A stretch of DNA of 64,000 nt, from positions 496,001 to 560,000 of the forward strand of contig NZ_CP060040.1 in assembly GCF_014211915.1 (NCBI RefSeq). The letters are read 5' to 3'. Origin of the DNA: Burkholderia cenocepacia. GTDB taxonomy: Bacteria > Pseudomonadota > Gammaproteobacteria > Burkholderiales > Burkholderiaceae. Position 1 is the stretch's first letter, and each line of letters opens with the position of its first letter. The position numbers and the translations under genes were made by a program. This document shows positions 34,671 to 43,320 of the stretch, in pieces. A model generated the notes under the pieces. That model saw only the letters and a list, made by a program, of their open reading frames with translations, did not search any database and was not told the origin of the DNA.

Positions 34671-37301
34671 CTAAAACGGCAGGTTGAGCGACAGGAAGCC
34701 GGTTTCGGAGCGTTCGCGCTGGCCGTCGTATGCGTGGCTGCTGATCTCGACGCCGTAGCTCAGCGTGATGTCGTGCTTGAACGTCCACGCGTGCTCGAGG
34801 CGCGCGCTCCACAGCGGGCTGGTGCCGAAGCCGCGCTCGCTGTACACGCCGCCCGATACCGACACACGCTGTTGCAGCCCCGTGTCACCTTTCTTCCACA
34901 GCGTCAGCTGATGCATCACGGTCGCCGCGGCCGCGTAGTCGCGACCGGGGCTGAAGTAGGGCGCGTCCTGGCGCGTGTTGCTGTCGGTGCCGAGATTCAG
35001 CGAGACGTTGACGAGCTGGTTCGCGGACGTGTACACGCGCTGCGTGGCGGTCGCCGCGATCTCCTGGTGCAGGTTCGAATCGCTGTAGCGGCTCACGCCG
35101 TAGCTCAGCTTGACTTCGCGCCGGTCGTTCTGGCGATACACGACTTCGACGTTCGCGGAGCGGCCCCAGATGTGCGCGGCATACGCCTTCCACGGCAGCG
35201 AGTTGTCGTTGGTGTCCAGCCCGGCGCCGACCGTCCAGTAGTCGTTCAGCGCGTACGCGATCGTCCCGCGGCCGCCGGTCCGGCCGTCCCCGCCCATCGA
35301 ACGCGTGACCTCGCCCAGCACGGTGAGCGGCCCGTGCCGATAGTCGCCGCCGATGCCGGTGCGCGTGCGGCTGACGCTGCCGCCGTCGGTTTGCGCATGG
35401 CCGAAGAACGTATGCGAGAAGACCCGCCAGTTGTCGCCGAACGGTTGCGAATAGATGTAGCTGTCCGACGTGAAGCTGTTGTCGGCCAGTGCGCTGTTAC
35501 CGTGCTCGAAGCTCAGGTCGGTCGTGAACACCGGGCTGCGGTAGGCGTTGTAGTCGCGCTTGAAGCTGCGCACGGAGCCGCTGTCCGGGAACGTGTTGCC
35601 CAGGGTCTGGTCGACGGTCTTCGCGGTCGCGTAGTCGTCTGCCGTGAGCGATGCGCGGCCGAGGCCCGCGAGCATCTCGACGCTGTCCGGGTGATCGGTC
35701 AGCGATGCGCGATACATCGAGATCGCCTGGCGCGGATGCGACTGGCCCGACACGGCGTCGGCGTGCGCGGCACGGACCTCGGCGTTGAACGGCACCTCTT
35801 TCTCGAGCTGTTCGAGGGCGGCGATGCCCTGGTCGACGTGACCCGTGAAGATCAGGTACTGCGCGCGCAGCCGGTAGTAGCGCAGATAGTCGCTTTCTCC
35901 CGGACCGACGTTGGTCACCTGCTTGACCGGCGGCAGCGACTTCTCCATGTCGTCGAGCACCTGCTTCGCTTCGGGCGCACGCGCCTGGTCGACGTACGAC
36001 CAGAACAGCCCTTCGCGCAGCTCGATCGGCTGCGTGCGGGCGCCATACTGGAAGCCGCGGGTCGCGCGATCGGTCGGCGACGCGGTGGCCTGCTGCAACG
36101 CCCGCGCGTACACGGCGTTCGCCTTGGCCGGCTCGCTCAGGTACAGGTACGCATCGCCGACGGCCGCCAGCGCGTCGATCGAGATCTCCGCGTTGGACGG
36201 AATCGTCTCGAACGTCGTGACGGCCGCCTTCATGTCGCCGCGTGCTGCGAGGGCGACCACCCGGTCACCGGCGAGCGCCGTGCGGACCGGCGTGTACTCC
36301 GGCGTGGCCGGTATCCGCTTGTCGAGGTCGTCGGCGGCGCGCAGCGCGTTGTCGAGCCCGTCGAAGCGGTCCGAACTCGTCATCGAACGCGACTTGTCGC
36401 GTCCGCCGCGCACCTGCTGGCGAATCGACAGTTCTTCCAGTTGCGCGATGTCGACGGCGGAGAATGCATCGGGCCGGGCCTTCGCTTCGTCGAGCGCCTT
36501 GACCGCGCCGCCGCTGGCCGCGAGGCCGAACACGTCGTTGCGCACCGTCGCGACGTCGGCGGTGCGAAGATTCGGCGCCTGCGCATTCGGCGCCTCGACG
36601 TCGGGTCCTTGCGATCGCTGGATCGCCTCGCCGGGGAGCTGCGCGCCCGGTGACTGTGAACCCGGTTGCCGGGACGACGGCGGCTCGACGCCAGGCGGCT
36701 GGGCCGCGGGCGTGGGCGAGTTCGGCATCGGCGTGCCGGATGCCTGCGCGACGAGCGTCGGCGTAGCCGGCGGTGCGGGGGGCGCGGTTTGGGCGAGTTG
36801 TTGAGGTGCATCCGACGTTGGCACGCGTGGTGCCGGCGCATCCGGCGGCACCGTGTCGAATGCCTGCACAAGCAGCATCGGCGCATTCGGCGCGTGCGCG
36901 GCCGGCGCAGGTGCATTCGACGCGGTTGCGTCCGGCACCGGAGCACCCGGCTGCGCTGCATCCGGGTCCACGACGACGGTGGTCGGCATCGCGGGGCTCG
37001 CCTGCGCGATCTGCATCGACGCATCCGAGGCCCGTGCGATCGGCGTCGGCGCATGAGGGGGCTGCGTGCCCGAACCCTGGGCGGCCTGCGTCGACGCGCC
37101 CGTCGGCTGCAGGTCGGGCGGCAGCGCATCCGGCGCACCATGGGAGCCGGCGATTGCACTCGCGTCGCGCGGCTTCGCGTCGCCTTCGGCGGCAAGGCAC
37201 GGGCCGGACGCGACGAGCAGGCACAGCAACGGCGCATGCAGGAGGACCCGCCGGTTCGGCGGAACGACGGTGGTGCATTGTTGTTGACGATTGTTAGCCA
37301 C
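34671..37301 (-). CDS. pgaA: PNAG outer-membrane export porin, with Pro/Ala-rich N-terminal extension
   Basis: An 876-residue outer-membrane protein with a signal peptide ending LAAEG. TPR-type helices (for example QLEELSIRQQVRGG, AVGDAYLYLSEPAKANAVYARAL) occupy about residues 240-560, and a C-terminal beta-barrel follows with TDLSFEHGNSALADNSF and a terminal Phe (LSLNLPF). Unusually, about residues 40-235 are low-complexity Pro/Ala/Gln with many degenerate APxAP-like units, longer than in the E. coli protein. This part may be a flexible periplasmic spacer. First gene of the pgaABCD group. Confidence 0.93.
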   Translation of the reverse strand: MANNRQQQCTTVVPPNRRVLLHAPLLCLLVASGPCLAAEGDAKPRDASAIAGSHGAPDALPPDLQPTGASTQAAQGSGTQPPHAPTPIARASDASMQIAQASPAMPTTVVVDPDAAQPGAPVPDATASNAPAPAAHAPNAPMLLVQAFDTVPPDAPAPRVPTSDAPQQLAQTAPPAPPATPTLVAQASGTPMPNSPTPAAQPPGVEPPSSRQPGSQSPGAQLPGEAIQRSQGPDVEAPNAQAPNLRTADVATVRNDVFGLAASGGAVKALDEAKARPDAFSAVDIAQLEELSIRQQVRGGRDKSRSMTSSDRFDGLDNALRAADDLDKRIPATPEYTPVRTALAGDRVVALAARGDMKAAVTTFETIPSNAEISIDALAAVGDAYLYLSEPAKANAVYARALQQATASPTDRATRGFQYGARTQPIELREGLFWSYVDQARAPEAKQVLDDMEKSLPPVKQVTNVGPGESDYLRYYRLRAQYLIFTGHVDQGIAALEQLEKEVPFNAEVRAAHADAVSGQSHPRQAISMYRASLTDHPDSVEMLAGLGRASLTADDYATAKTVDQTLGNTFPDSGSVRSFKRDYNAYRSPVFTTDLSFEHGNSALADNSFTSDSYIYSQPFGDNWRVFSHTFFGHAQTDGGSVSRTRTGIGGDYRHGPLTVLGEVTRSMGGDGRTGGRGTIAYALNDYWTVGAGLDTNDNSLPWKAYAAHIWGRSANVEVVYRQNDRREVKLSYGVSRYSDSNLHQEIAATATQRVYTSANQLVNVSLNLGTDSNTRQDAPYFSPGRDYAAAATVMHQLTLWKKGDTGLQQRVSVSGGVYSERGFGTSPLWSARLEHAWTFKHDITLSYGVEISSHAYDGQRERSETGFLSLNLPF

Positions 37302-37405
37302 GATGTCTCCTCACTTTGAAACGATCACATCGGTTGCACGCCCGACGGCGTGCTTCGCCGGCTATCGCGTCGCCGGGAGGCGAGGCCCGGCGGCATCCGG
37401 TCGGT

Positions 37406-38182
37406 TTACAGGCGGTTGCGGACCGCTTGTCCGAGCAACGCGCGCGATTCGCTGTTCGTCGGATCGATGGCGAGTGCACGGCTCGCGTTCTGCTCCACAC
37501 AGCTCCATTCGTCGATCCGTGCGCACCAGCGCGCCCTGGCCAGAGCGCGGGCACCTTCCACTTCGTCGTGCGTGACGCTGGTGGCCTCCATGTGCGCCGT
37601 GCCGGCGATATACGACTGAGGTTGCAGTCTCGGCCCGGGGTCGGGATGTTTTCTCGTGCGCGCCAGCGCCTGCGAACGTGACGTCCGGTGCGCATCGCCC
37701 GGACGCGTCGTGCGGCTGCCGGTCGACGCGGCGTGCGGGGCGGCCGCGAGCCGGGTCGGCGGCACGTGTGCGGGGCGCGGGTGTTGCGTGGCCGAACCTG
37801 TCGCCGCTTGCGGCGGTACGGCCGGCACGGCCGGTTCGGCCGCGGCCGACAGGGCCGGCGTGGCCGACGCCGAAGGCGTCACCGGCCCGGCCTGCGCGAC
37901 CGTCGACGTCGAGCCGGCGGGCGCGACGGGCGCCTCGGTGCCGGACGCGCCGCCGGTCGCCGCCACGATGAGCTTGCGGTAGTTGCCAACGGCGGTTCCG
38001 ATCACGCCGGCGATATCGTGCGTCACGCTCGCATGGCCGATCCTCGCGTCTCGCTCGACGTACGCGAAGGCACCGAAGATCGCGGCAAATGCAGCGACGC
38101 TGAGCGCCGCATTCTTTCCCGGACCCCACGAGGGTTTCGGCTGACGGGCGGGCGAGCCGTCCGGTCGTTCTGCACGGGGCAT
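37406..38182 (-). CDS. Membrane-anchored Pro/Ala-rich protein upstream of pgaA
   Basis: A 258-residue protein with a single transmembrane segment (about residues 28-42, ALSVAAFAAIFGAFAYV), a Pro/Ala/Thr-rich middle and a C-terminal region of about 60 residues that looks like one or two TPR helices (EGARALARARWCARI, SRALAIDPTNSESRALLGQA). AAGGAGTC precedes the start. It is 104 bp upstream of pgaA on the same strand. Probably a periplasm-facing scaffold used with the PNAG machinery (inference). No family was recognised with certainty. Confidence 0.65.
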   Translation of the reverse strand: MPRAERPDGSPARQPKPSWGPGKNAALSVAAFAAIFGAFAYVERDARIGHASVTHDIAGVIGTAVGNYRKLIVAATGGASGTEAPVAPAGSTSTVAQAGPVTPSASATPALSAAAEPAVPAVPPQAATGSATQHPRPAHVPPTRLAAAPHAASTGSRTTRPGDAHRTSRSQALARTRKHPDPGPRLQPQSYIAGTAHMEATSVTHDEVEGARALARARWCARIDEWSCVEQNASRALAIDPTNSESRALLGQAVRNRL

Positions 38183-38249
38183 TCAAGACTCCTTGATTCG
38201 ATGCGTTCTCCGAATGACGCGATCGGAGCGGGGCGGCGCGACGCGACGT

Positions 38250-38675
38250 TCACCATCGCAACTGCGTGGTGAGCGTGCCCGTCTCGACGATCGCGAACTG
38301 GGTGGCTCCCTGATAGGTCCCCTCGACCCGATAGCTCGCATCCGGCACGCTGAACAGGCAGCGCGATCCCGGGGCGTTGAATTCGACGAGCACGCGCCCA
38401 TGCCGGCGCAGGCGCACCTGCACGTTGGACAGGGGCTGCCCGGTGCTCCCGGACAGGAACGACACGCCCAGGTTGTACGGGCGTCCGTCAGGGGGAAGCG
38501 GCGCGGTACCGTCGATCCGTGCGTCGCCGCAGATATACGAAATCACGTACCGGTTTGCCCCCGGACCGGACGCCGGCGGCGGAGCCGCCGGTGTCTGGGC
38601 CATGGCGTTCATGCAGAGCGTGGAAAGCACGACGCTCAGGAAAGGGCGAGCCTGCTGTCGAAGCGAGGGTGACAT
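38250..38675 (-). CDS. Small exported protein with a beta-sandwich (carboxypeptidase-regulatory-like) domain
   Basis: A 141-residue protein with a signal peptide ending MNAMAQ. The mature part has strands matching a small beta-sandwich: YNLGVSFLSGSTGQPLSNVQ followed by LVEFNAPGSRCLF and SYRVEGTYQGAT, similar to carboxypeptidase-regulatory-like or transthyretin-like folds. Two cysteines (CGD and SRCLF) may pair. GGGAG lies before ATG 38675, favoured over 38708. It is 67 bp upstream of the anchored protein and probably opens the transcript leading to pgaA. Confidence 0.65.
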   Translation of the reverse strand: MSPSLRQQARPFLSVVLSTLCMNAMAQTPAAPPPASGPGANRYVISYICGDARIDGTAPLPPDGRPYNLGVSFLSGSTGQPLSNVQVRLRRHGRVLVEFNAPGSRCLFSVPDASYRVEGTYQGATQFAIVETGTLTTQLRW

Positions 38676-38854
38676 TGCAATCTCCCGTCCGGAATCGATG
38701 ACGCGCATCGACCCCGAGTCGAATTTGCCAACGTTCTTTTTGCGACACGCTATTGATACACGATGGTTTTTGAACCAACAACCGCGTGTGGCCCGAATGG
38801 GACGAGAGAAAAGATCCTATTTAAATAGGATAAAGACGCATTTATGAGGATCGC

Positions 38855-39282
38855 TTACTGCTGAATAAAGGCGATATTGCCGAACATGAAAATTGCTACT
38901 CGGTAGCGATGATCGAGCACGCTTAGGATTACGTCGGAGGTATCGACGTTCGTGCCGAAAGATAACGACTGATAAAAGAAACTATTGCGCCTGTATTCAA
39001 GGCGAATCGATGAAGATCCGGATACAGATCGCACATCATGAAATGAGGGTGCGACGTTTTTGATGATTCCGTCAGTTACAGGTAAATCGAAACTTGTGTA
39101 ACAAGGTATTTCTGTCTGGAAAAGCGGGCCGATTATTCTTACTTAATACGGAAAACAGTAAAAAATACGACATGAATCGCAAACGTTTGCGTGTTCTGAA
39201 AATCGATTAAGAGCTGTTGAGGGATTTTACGGAGTCCGACGGGATTATCGATTGCTATCGGGAGAACGCGTATTCGCGCCAT
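38855..39282 (-). pseudogene. Broken unidentified ORF in AT-rich DNA
   Basis: A frame starting at ATG 39282 (MARIRVLPIAIDNPVGLRKI) runs 47 codons to FRIK and a TAA at 39139-39141. Immediately after, another frame is open for 95 codons (RIIGPLFQTEIPCYTSFDLP, then DTSDVILSVLDHRYRVAIF) to a TAA at 38855-38857. One added base near 39139-39143 would join them into a protein of about 140 residues. The second part has a balanced residue mix, unlike shadow frames in this window. No ribosome-binding site was seen and no family is recognised. It may be a decayed gene, a coincidence in AT-rich DNA or a gene with a sequence error. Confidence 0.35.
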
Positions 39283-39305
39283 GGATATCCACGGCGCGAA
39301 TACGC
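39268..39305. repeat. 38-bp near-perfect palindrome downstream of hypT-like gene
   Basis: Arms GCGTATTCGCGCC and GGCGCGAATACGC flank a centre with its own palindrome TGGATATCCA; only one base pair (A opposite C) breaks the symmetry. It lies 2 bp beyond the LysR stop codon. Without a T run it is not a classical terminator, but the RNA hairpin could protect the 3' end or stop transcription. It could also be a protein site or mobile-element remnant. Confidence 0.85.
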
Positions 39306-39307
39306 CA

Positions 39308-40303
39308 TCAGCGGCTGCCGCCCGCGCTTCGCCGTGCGCTGCGCATCGCCGGCGCGGCCGCTTCTTCAGTACCGATCGCACCGTCGATCGCCGCGCGCGG
39401 CCGGTTCATGATGTAGGCCCACAGTTGCTCGGCCGCGAGCCCGCGCTTGCGCGCCGATCGATACAGGCGGATTTCGAGTTCGGTGATCCAGTCGCCGGTG
39501 CCCGCGCACACGAGCGTGCCGTCGGCGAGCTCCTTCGCGACGCAGCTTTCCGGCAGCCAGCCGATGCCGTGCCCGGCCACGACCATGCCTTTCAGCGCCT
39601 CGGACATGTGCGTCTCGAAGCACCGGTGCAGCACGTACGGCTCGGTCGCATTCAGCAGCAGCATCTCGACGATGTTGCCGAGAAAGGCGCCCGACGAATA
39701 CGCGAGCAGCGGCAGCGGGGCATCCGGCGTGCCGGGCAGCTGGAACACCGGCTTGCCGCGCGCGTCGGGCGACGACACGGGCAGGATCCGCTCGACGCCG
39801 AGGCTGACGAACGGGAAGTGGTTCGGGTCGAGCACGATCGGCAACTGCGGATGGTGATAGCCGAGCAGCAGGTCGCATTCGCCTTCGACCAGCTGCTGCA
39901 CGCCTTCCGGCACGTTCACCGCATTGACGCGGGCAGTGACGTGGCCGACCTCGCTATTGAGCTGCTTGAGCCATTCGGGAAACAGCGTGAACACCAGCGT
40001 ATGCGCGACGGCGAAGCGCACGACCTGGTCGCTCGCCGCGAACTGGTCGTAGCCGTTCACGAGATTGCGCGCCGCATACATGCTGCGCAGGATGTCCGCG
40101 GCGAGCCCGCGGAACATCTGGCCGGCCGGCGTCAGCGCGACCGGATTGATGCTCCGGTCCACCAGCTTCGCATCCATCCAGGTTTCAAGCGCGGCGATTC
40201 GCCTGCTGAACGCCGACTGCGTCAGGTGCCGATGACGCGCGGCCCGGGAAAAGCTCTTGGTATCCGCAAGGCTCAGGAAATCTTCCAGCCACTTTGCTTC
40301 CAT
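39308..40303 (-). CDS. LysR-family regulator, HypT-like
   Basis: A 331-residue LysR protein. The opening KWLEDFLSLADTKSFSRAAR with HLTQSAFSRRIAALE and the later GHGIGWLPESCV resemble the HypT (YjiE) group, whose E. coli member responds to hypochlorite by methionine oxidation. The C-terminal tail from about residue 300 is an Ala/Arg-rich extension. The direction is towards the AT-rich region; the upstream neighbour at 40891 is divergent but almost 590 bp away. Its target genes are not evident. The HypT label is by sequence resemblance only. Confidence 0.75.
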   Translation of the reverse strand: MEAKWLEDFLSLADTKSFSRAARHRHLTQSAFSRRIAALETWMDAKLVDRSINPVALTPAGQMFRGLAADILRSMYAARNLVNGYDQFAASDQVVRFAVAHTLVFTLFPEWLKQLNSEVGHVTARVNAVNVPEGVQQLVEGECDLLLGYHHPQLPIVLDPNHFPFVSLGVERILPVSSPDARGKPVFQLPGTPDAPLPLLAYSSGAFLGNIVEMLLLNATEPYVLHRCFETHMSEALKGMVVAGHGIGWLPESCVAKELADGTLVCAGTGDWITELEIRLYRSARKRGLAAEQLWAYIMNRPRAAIDGAIGTEEAAAPAMRSARRSAGGSR

Positions 40304-40377
40304 TTCGATCTTCGCTTTTTATAGTCGGGCGCCTGAAAGGCGGCGCCGTCTGCTGCACCAACGTTCTAGCGTACCGC

Positions 40378-40408
40378 GCATCGCGCCGGTCGGGCCGATG
40401 TTTTTTTT
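40378..40408 (+). terminator. Weak candidate terminator, possible small-RNA end
   Basis: CATCG and CGATG (40379-40383, 40396-40400) enclose a GC-rich loop and are followed directly by eight T residues. No plus-strand gene precedes it, so if functional it would end a short transcript from near 40320-40330, where TATAGT (40320-40325) could be a -10. The stem is short, so confidence is low. Confidence 0.25.
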
Positions 40409-40480
40409 CGATCGGTGTCAGTCGAAATATGCATGGGCGTTGTCGGCGGGATTACGGCTGCATAGCGTTGAGGGGCCGGA

Positions 40481-40492
40481 CCGGTTAACCGG
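40481..40492. repeat. 12-bp perfect palindrome
   Basis: CCGGTTAACCGG is self-complementary and lies about 400 bp before the ATP-grasp gene. It may be a regulator site; nothing else supports that. Confidence 0.5.
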
Positions 40493-40890
40493 ACAGTTCA
40501 TCGCGTCGGACTGTCCGGGCCCGCCTGGACGGCACTTCCCCCGGGCCGGCTGCGCCGTGTGCGTGCCGGCCCGCCCGTTCATGGTCGTTTCGGGGGCGTC
40601 GGCTCGCCGCTTTTGGTGCAGTGCAGATTGCACATCCGTGACACGTGGGAGAACTATGTTCGTCGGACGCGGCGCAGCATCGATCGTGCACGTTCGCGGC
40701 GCACCGCAAGCGCCCGGCGCGTCCGAGGTTGCACCGTTGTGGTGCGTAATGCCGCGCAGGCATGCCTGACGCGGCGCGAAAAACAGGGGGATATCGAGCA
40801 GATCGAGCAAGGCACGTTCCTTGCAAAGCATTCAGTACGCCGGTCCGGCATGCGCAATGCCGGGGAAAACGATCGATGGAGAGAAGATCG

Positions 40891-42306
40891 ATGAAGCCAT
40901 TCGATGAAATGCTGCAATCCGGCGACATGGTAAGGGCGCCTTACGCGCGCCTGAAGCAATGGCTCGACACGCAGAATCCTGCGAGCCTCGCCCAGAAGGC
41001 CCACGACGCGGAAGGCGTGTTCCGCAAGACGGGCATCACGTTCGCCGTCTACGGCGACGCGGAGGCCGCCGAGCGGCTGATTCCGTTCGACATCGTCCCG
41101 CGCATCATCTCGGGGGCGGAATGGAGCCGCCTGTCGCTCGGCATCGAGCAGCGCGTGATGGCGCTGAACGCGTTCCTCGACGACATTTACCACCGTCAGG
41201 AAATCGTGCGCGCGGGCATCGTGCCGAAGCACCTGATCGCGCACAACGACGCGTTCATCCCCGAGATGATCGATTTCCGGCCGCCCGGCAACGTTTACAC
41301 GCACATCATCGGTGTCGACATCGTGCGCACCGGCGAGAACGCGTTCTACGTGCTGGAGGACAACGCGCGCACGCCGTCCGGCGTGTCGTACATGCTGGAA
41401 AACCGCGAAACGATGATGCAGCTCTTTCCCGAGCTGTTCCAGCAGGTGAAGGTGCGCCCGGTCGAAACCTATCCGCAGATGCTGCGCCAGTCGCTCGCGG
41501 CCGTGTGCCCGCCGGGCGGCAATGCCGACAACCCGACCATCGCGGTGCTCACGCCCGGCATCCACAATTCCGCGTACTACGAGCATTCGTTCCTCGCCGA
41601 CCAGATGGGCGTGCACCTCGTCGAAGGCAGCGACCTGCAGGTGATCGACGGGCGCGTCGCGATGCGCACGACCGAAGGCTTCCAGCCGATCGACGTGCTG
41701 TACCGCCGCGTCGACGACGCGTTCCTCGACCCGCTCACGTTCCGCCCGGATTCGGTGCTCGGCGTGGCCGGCATCATGGACGTGTACCGCGCGGGCAACA
41801 TCACGATCGCGAACGCGCCCGGCACCGGCATCGCCGACGACAAGGCGATCTACTCGTACATGCCGGAGATCGTCGAGTTCTACACGGGCCGCAAGGCGCT
41901 GCTGGAGAACGTGCCGACCTGGCGCTGCGGCGAGGCCGACAGCCTGAAGTACGTGCTCGCGCATCTCGACGAACTGGTCGTGAAGGAAGTGCACGGCTCG
42001 GGCGGCTACGGGATGCTGGTCGGGCCGTGCGCGTCGAAGGCCGAACTCGAGGCATTTTCCGCGAAGCTGCGCGCGCGTCCCGCGAATTACATCGCGCAAC
42101 CGACGCTCGCGCTGTCCACGACGCCGATCCTGACCGACGCCGGCCTCGCGCCGCGCCACGTCGACCTGCGGCCGTTCGTGCTGGTGTCGGACCGGATCCG
42201 CATCACGCCGGGCGGGCTCACGCGCGTCGCGCTGCAGGAAGGATCGCTCGTCGTCAACTCGAGCCAGGGCGGCGGCACCAAGGACACCTGGGTGCTGGCC
42301 GACTGA
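40891..42306 (+). CDS. Circularly permuted ATP-grasp protein (DUF404/DUF407 type)
   Basis: A 471-residue protein of the circularly permuted ATP-grasp type 2 family, predicted COOH-NH2 ligases that may form peptide or amide bonds with ATP. Recognisable blocks are FVLEDNARTPSGVSYMLENR-like text at about residues 155-175, the VLTPGIHNSAYYEHSFLA strand, DVLYRRVDDAFLDPL and VVKEVHGSGGYGMLVGP near 370. ATG 40891 follows GGAGAGAAG; 40876 is an alternative. The alpha-E gene follows 64 bp later, the standard partner. Biochemical products of this system are not known; earlier comparative work proposed peptide synthesis or protein modification. Confidence 0.9.
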   Translation: MKPFDEMLQSGDMVRAPYARLKQWLDTQNPASLAQKAHDAEGVFRKTGITFAVYGDAEAAERLIPFDIVPRIISGAEWSRLSLGIEQRVMALNAFLDDIYHRQEIVRAGIVPKHLIAHNDAFIPEMIDFRPPGNVYTHIIGVDIVRTGENAFYVLEDNARTPSGVSYMLENRETMMQLFPELFQQVKVRPVETYPQMLRQSLAAVCPPGGNADNPTIAVLTPGIHNSAYYEHSFLADQMGVHLVEGSDLQVIDGRVAMRTTEGFQPIDVLYRRVDDAFLDPLTFRPDSVLGVAGIMDVYRAGNITIANAPGTGIADDKAIYSYMPEIVEFYTGRKALLENVPTWRCGEADSLKYVLAHLDELVVKEVHGSGGYGMLVGPCASKAELEAFSAKLRARPANYIAQPTLALSTTPILTDAGLAPRHVDLRPFVLVSDRIRITPGGLTRVALQEGSLVVNSSQGGGTKDTWVLAD

Positions 42307-42370
42307 GCCGGGCACGACCGCGCGCGCCGGAGCCGGCGCGCGAACCGAACGAAGACGGAGTGGACACGAG

Positions 42371-43312
42371 ATGCTTCTGGGACGTACTGCAAGCGGCCTC
42401 TACTGGATGTACCGCTATATCGAGCGCGCGGAGAACATCGCGCGGATCGTGGATGCCGGGCTGCGGATGGCGCTCACGCGCACGGCCGACGCGCCGGCCG
42501 AATGGTCGTCGGTGCTCGTCAGCTCGGGCGCCGACGACGGCTATCGGGAGAAATACGACGCGTATGCGGCCGACACCGTGACCGACTACCTGCTGCGCGA
42601 CCGCGACAACCCGTCGAGTGTGCTGTCGTGCATCGAGGCCGCGCGCTCGAACGCGCGGATGGTGCGCACGGCGCTCACGCGCGAGGCGTGGGAAAGCGTG
42701 AACGGCGCGTGGCTCGCGTTGCGGCGCGCGTTGGCGCAGCCGGTGCCGGAAAGCGAGCTGCCGGCCGTGCTCGACGAAGTGAAGCGCGAAACCGCGCTGA
42801 TCCTCGGCAGCTTCTACAGCACGATGCTGCGCAACGAGATCTTCGATTTCGCGCAGATCGGCGCCTTCATCGAACGCGCGGACAACACCGCGCGGATCAT
42901 CGACGTGAAGTATCACCTGCTGCTGCCGTCGGTGTCGCACGTCGGCACGATCCTCGACAACTACCAATGGGAGACGATCCTGCGCTGCGTCGCCGCGCAC
43001 CGTTCGTATCGCTGGGTGTACGACGTGCAGTACAAGCCGCTGAACATCGCCGACTACCTGATCCTGAACGGCCGCATGCCGCGTTCGCTGCGCTATTGCT
43101 ACGGACGCGTCGTGTCGAGCCTGAACCTGCTCGCGAAGGATTACGGCGTGACACACCCGTGTCACGACACGGCCACGAAGATTCTGCAACTGCTGTCCGA
43201 TACCTCGGTCGAGCGGATCTTCAAGAGCGGCCTGCACGAGTTCCTGACCGACTTCATCGGCCGCAACAACAGCCTCGGGCTCGAAATCGCCCAGGCTTAC
43301 AACTTCGACTGA
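42371..43312 (+). CDS. Alpha-E domain protein
   Basis: A 313-residue, almost fully helical protein of the alpha-E family. Hallmarks are the N-terminal LGRTASGLYWMYRYIERAENIARIV, the central IFDFAQIGAFIERADNTARI and the basic SLRYCYGRV segment. These proteins always occur beside or fused to the ATP-grasp family and presumably form a complex or a product-handling part. It is 8 bp upstream of the transglutaminase gene, so the three genes form one unit. Confidence 0.9.
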   Translation: MLLGRTASGLYWMYRYIERAENIARIVDAGLRMALTRTADAPAEWSSVLVSSGADDGYREKYDAYAADTVTDYLLRDRDNPSSVLSCIEAARSNARMVRTALTREAWESVNGAWLALRRALAQPVPESELPAVLDEVKRETALILGSFYSTMLRNEIFDFAQIGAFIERADNTARIIDVKYHLLLPSVSHVGTILDNYQWETILRCVAAHRSYRWVYDVQYKPLNIADYLILNGRMPRSLRYCYGRVVSSLNLLAKDYGVTHPCHDTATKILQLLSDTSVERIFKSGLHEFLTDFIGRNNSLGLEIAQAYNFD

Positions 43313-43320
43313 GACTTGCC

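Larger units (their letters stand above)
38709..39307. other. AT-rich intergenic region
   Basis: About 600 bp with clearly lower GC than either flank. It holds the presumed promoter of the 38250/pga transcript near 38710-38830, a broken reading frame (38855-39282) and a 38-bp near-palindrome (39268-39305). The drop in GC suggests acquired or decaying DNA, or a large regulatory region. Confidence 0.6.
40304..40890. other. Divergent intergenic region (LysR / ATP-grasp gene)
   Basis: About 590 bp without a supported protein gene. It contains an 8-T run (40401-40408) behind a weak hairpin, an exact 12-bp palindrome CCGGTTAACCGG (40481-40492), and a repeated GATCGATG flanking the GGAGAGAAG ribosome-binding site of the ATP-grasp gene (40871-40893). 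The length suggests room for regulation or a small RNA. Confidence 0.5.

Noticed and set aside
39139..39381. 80-codon minus ORF starting inside the HypT-like gene
   Set aside because: Its first third overlaps the LysR coding end in another frame; only the part from 39282 is used in the broken-gene call.
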